Of a DNA stretch of 64,000 nucleotides, positions 62,550 to 64,000 are shown piece after piece. The first letter of the stretch is position 1. Each line of letters begins with the position of its first letter. A program made the position numbers and the translations under genes. The notes beneath the pieces are model-generated. The model ran no database searches, was not told the DNA's origin, and saw only the letters and a program-made list of their open reading frames with translations. The DNA comes from Bacteroidota bacterium (GTDB lineage: Bacteria > Bacteroidota > Ignavibacteria > UBA10030 > UBA6906): assembly GCA_019637975.1 (NCBI GenBank), contig JAHBUR010000002.1, forward strand, positions 62,001-126,000, in the 5' to 3' direction.

Positions 62550-63065
62550 ATGAAACTCGCTCACAGAATCGGCTCATATTTTTGTCTTTTGGGAATAACC
62601 ATATTTGTGTTGGATGGATGTGGTACTTCGTATGAGGTTACCCCACCACCGGGAAGAGGAGATTACTCTTACAACGATCTCAATACCGAGTTTTTGGAGA
62701 AGGAAGTGGTTATCGAACTCAACGACGGGAGAGAAATGCATGCCAGGCAAATTCATGTCATCGCCGACTCTCTGTCATGGAACGAGTCTCTCACCGGAGC
62801 ACACTATACGGTTGCAGTCAGCGATCTGAAAAGAATCAGTCGGAGGAATCATCTGTTGGGAGGCCTTGAAGGGCTCGGGTTTGGCGTACTTGTCGATGTG
62901 GCCGCGCTTGTGGCAATCTCCTCCGCCTCTTCGCGCGAGTTTCCTATCGGCGGGTTCTTCGTTCTAATGGGGGTCCCACCCGTGGTTGCAGGGCTCGGCG
63001 CCGTCATGGGACATCGATACGAATACAACTTCCCGGTGGATTCAACGAATGCAAAGCAGAAGTAG
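62550..63065 (+). CDS. Putative lipoprotein of unknown function
   Basis: A 171-residue protein with AAAGGAG before the ATG. The signal ends in a lipobox-like VLDGC (Cys24), suggesting a lipid anchor. The region EFLEKEVVIELNDGREMHARQIHVIADSLSW looks like a small beta domain, and the C-terminal part has two hydrophobic stretches (GVLVDVAALVAISSASS and GGFFVLMGVPPVVAGLGAVMG) that may be membrane helices or a glycine-rich hairpin. I do not recognise a family. It may share a transcript with the barrel gene 57 bases upstream. Confidence 0.65.
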   Translation: MKLAHRIGSYFCLLGITIFVLDGCGTSYEVTPPPGRGDYSYNDLNTEFLEKEVVIELNDGREMHARQIHVIADSLSWNESLTGAHYTVAVSDLKRISRRNHLLGGLEGLGFGVLVDVAALVAISSASSREFPIGGFFVLMGVPPVVAGLGAVMGHRYEYNFPVDSTNAKQK

Positions 63066-63219
63066 AGTTTGGGCTGTGAAAATATAAATCGGCCATTCTT
63101 TGTTACGGGCACTGCACAGAACTACGCAATTACGAATCGCCAACGTTATATGTCATTTGTCTGCAACCTTCAGACGAAAAATGCTCTTGTCCCGTACCCT
63201 TTCACGAAAGGAGATACAC

Positions 63220-63432
63220 ATGAACAACAATATCATATTCCTCTTGGTGGTGTCTTGCCTCTTCACCATCACGAATCCAGTACATTCCCAATGGATTCAA
63301 ACCAACGGCCCGTATGGCAGCACTGTCAAGTGCCTTGCCGTCTCCGGCATTGATCTCTTTGCCGGGATTAGTGATGACCGTGTTGTCCCCACCACCGGCG
63401 TCCATTTCCAATATTCGAGGAGGCACTCATGA
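63220..63432 (+). CDS. Short secreted reading frame, probable truncated propeller gene
   Basis: A 70-residue product with a GAAAGGAG site and a signal peptide (NNNIIFLLVVSCLFTITNPVHS). After it come QWIQTNGPYGSTVKCLAVSG and IDLFAGISDD, which resemble the first blade of secreted Asp-box/YCF48-like propellers in FCB bacteria (pattern WxQTNGPYGGxVxxLAVSGTNLFAGT, from memory). It then departs from that pattern and stops. Its stop overlaps the ATG of the following propeller gene. It is probably the stump of a larger gene, but a small secreted protein cannot be excluded. Confidence 0.5.
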   Translation: MNNNIIFLLVVSCLFTITNPVHSQWIQTNGPYGSTVKCLAVSGIDLFAGISDDRVVPTTGVHFQYSRRHS

Positions 63433-64000
63433 ATACAAGAATGGTTTTCTTCATGCTCGTGTGCGCAGGAACGTTACACGCCCAAGATTTTTGGGAGCCT
63501 GTGCTTCCATCGGGCTTTGCTCTTTCGTTTGCCGCAAATTCACAGGGCTACATTTACACGACAGGTTTTTACCGTTCGACTAACGGAGGAACAACCTGGG
63601 CGCTGATAAATTCCGGTCTTCAATCGGGTGGCATCTTCGTTGCCGTAAATCCGTTGAACGATGATTTGTTCGGTTCCGTGGGAAGCAAGATCTTCCGGTC
63701 AACAAACAATGGAGACTCATGGACTCTGCAGGATTCGGTGACGTTTCACGCGGATGGAGTGCGATTAACTTTGAACAACCAAGGGATTCTGTTTGGATAC
63801 GCAGATACCCTACGCAGGTCGACTGATAACGGAATTACATGGACTGTTATCCACAGCGGATTGCCGTTCGGCCAGATACCTGACCTTCGGGTTCACCCGA
63901 ACGGAAATCTCCTTTTGGCACGCAAGGGTGATTGGTTGTTTCGCTCTACTGATAATGGCAACAATTGGATAGCAGTTACGCTCCCGCCCATACCGCCCCC
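63429..64000 (+). CDS. Secreted Asp-box (BNR-like) propeller protein, 3' end outside the window
   Basis: The frame is open from ATG 63429 to the window end (190 codons, incomplete). The ATG follows GAGGAGG and starts a signal peptide (MNTRMVFFMLVCAGTLHAQ). Four Asp-box loops are visible: STNGGTTW, STNNGDSW, STDNGITW and STDNGNNW, about 40-60 residues apart. These are characteristic of sialidase-like and HCF136-like propellers. A T9SS sorting domain would be expected at the missing C-terminus, as in the subtilase gene; this is a prediction. The function is not evident from the visible part. Confidence 0.85.
   Translation, partial: MNTRMVFFMLVCAGTLHAQDFWEPVLPSGFALSFAANSQGYIYTTGFYRSTNGGTTWALINSGLQSGGIFVAVNPLNDDLFGSVGSKIFRSTNNGDSWTLQDSVTFHADGVRLTLNNQGILFGYADTLRRSTDNGITWTVIHSGLPFGQIPDLRVHPNGNLLLARKGDWLFRSTDNGNNWIAVTLPPIPP

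Noticed and set aside
1-64000. tRNA or rRNA genes
   Set aside because: I looked for T-loop motifs with matching acceptor stems and for conserved rRNA words and found none that I could support by eye.

Overview
The window is a bacterial chromosome segment, most likely from the Ignavibacteria/Chlorobi/Bacteroidetes (FCB) side of the tree. That placement is an inference. It rests on seven secreted proteins ending in the type IX secretion (T9SS) sorting domain with the NYPNPFNPxT signature, on many short outer-membrane barrel-like proteins, and on a group 3b-type [NiFe] hydrogenase locus. I saw no tRNA, rRNA, CRISPR array, insertion sequence or phage gene.

Layout. 1-9.5 kb: housekeeping genes (end of mtaB, a DUF512 radical-SAM-like protein, truA, a YifB/ComM ATPase, an isocitrate dehydrogenase and an M16 protease pair). 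9.7-18.8 kb: four consecutive large secreted T9SS proteins (three FG-GAP/VCBS propeller proteins and one M28 peptidase), closed by a terminator. 18.9-29.1 kb: a DMT transporter, a DUF6265 protein, a three-gene prepilin-like set, dusB, polX, two ferredoxin-type proteins, nth and a small O-methyltransferase unit on the minus strand. 29.2-44.2 kb: the hydrogenase region. A good sigma-54 promoter candidate precedes hydB, a stand-alone cyclic-nucleotide-binding-fold protein, hydG, hydD, hydA, a membrane protein and a maturation protease. Then come hypF, hypC, hypD, a glutamine-synthetase-like gene, a T9SS-exported M1 aminopeptidase, hypE and an HD-domain protein. hypA and hypB are not in the window. 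44.2-53.8 kb: outer-membrane-type proteins and a minus-strand aromatic catabolism group (acyl-CoA synthetase, homogentisate dioxygenase, 4-hydroxyphenylpyruvate dioxygenase and a HisC-type aminotransferase). 53.8-59.9 kb: a broken membrane-protein gene, an exported intradiol-dioxygenase-like protein, a T9SS subtilase, a lycopene-cyclase-like membrane protein, a PspC protein and a DUF2911 protein. 59.9-61.4 kb: a gene-free stretch with two long direct repeats built from consecutive triloop hairpins. 61.4-64 kb: small envelope proteins and the start of an Asp-box propeller protein that runs off the end.

How the genes fit together. HydBGDA would form a soluble NAD(P)-linked hydrogenase. HypF, HypE, HypC and HypD make and deliver the Fe(CN)2CO centre, and the HyaD-type protease trims HydA after His420. 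The minus-strand enzymes would carry tyrosine to 4-hydroxyphenylpyruvate, homogentisate and maleylacetoacetate if the HisC-like enzyme accepts tyrosine; the final two enzymes are not here. The most interesting points are the two unusual genes embedded in the hyp operon, the cyclic-nucleotide-binding-fold protein inside the hydrogenase operon, the hairpin array at 60.2-60.8 kb, and the non-canonical prepilin-like set.
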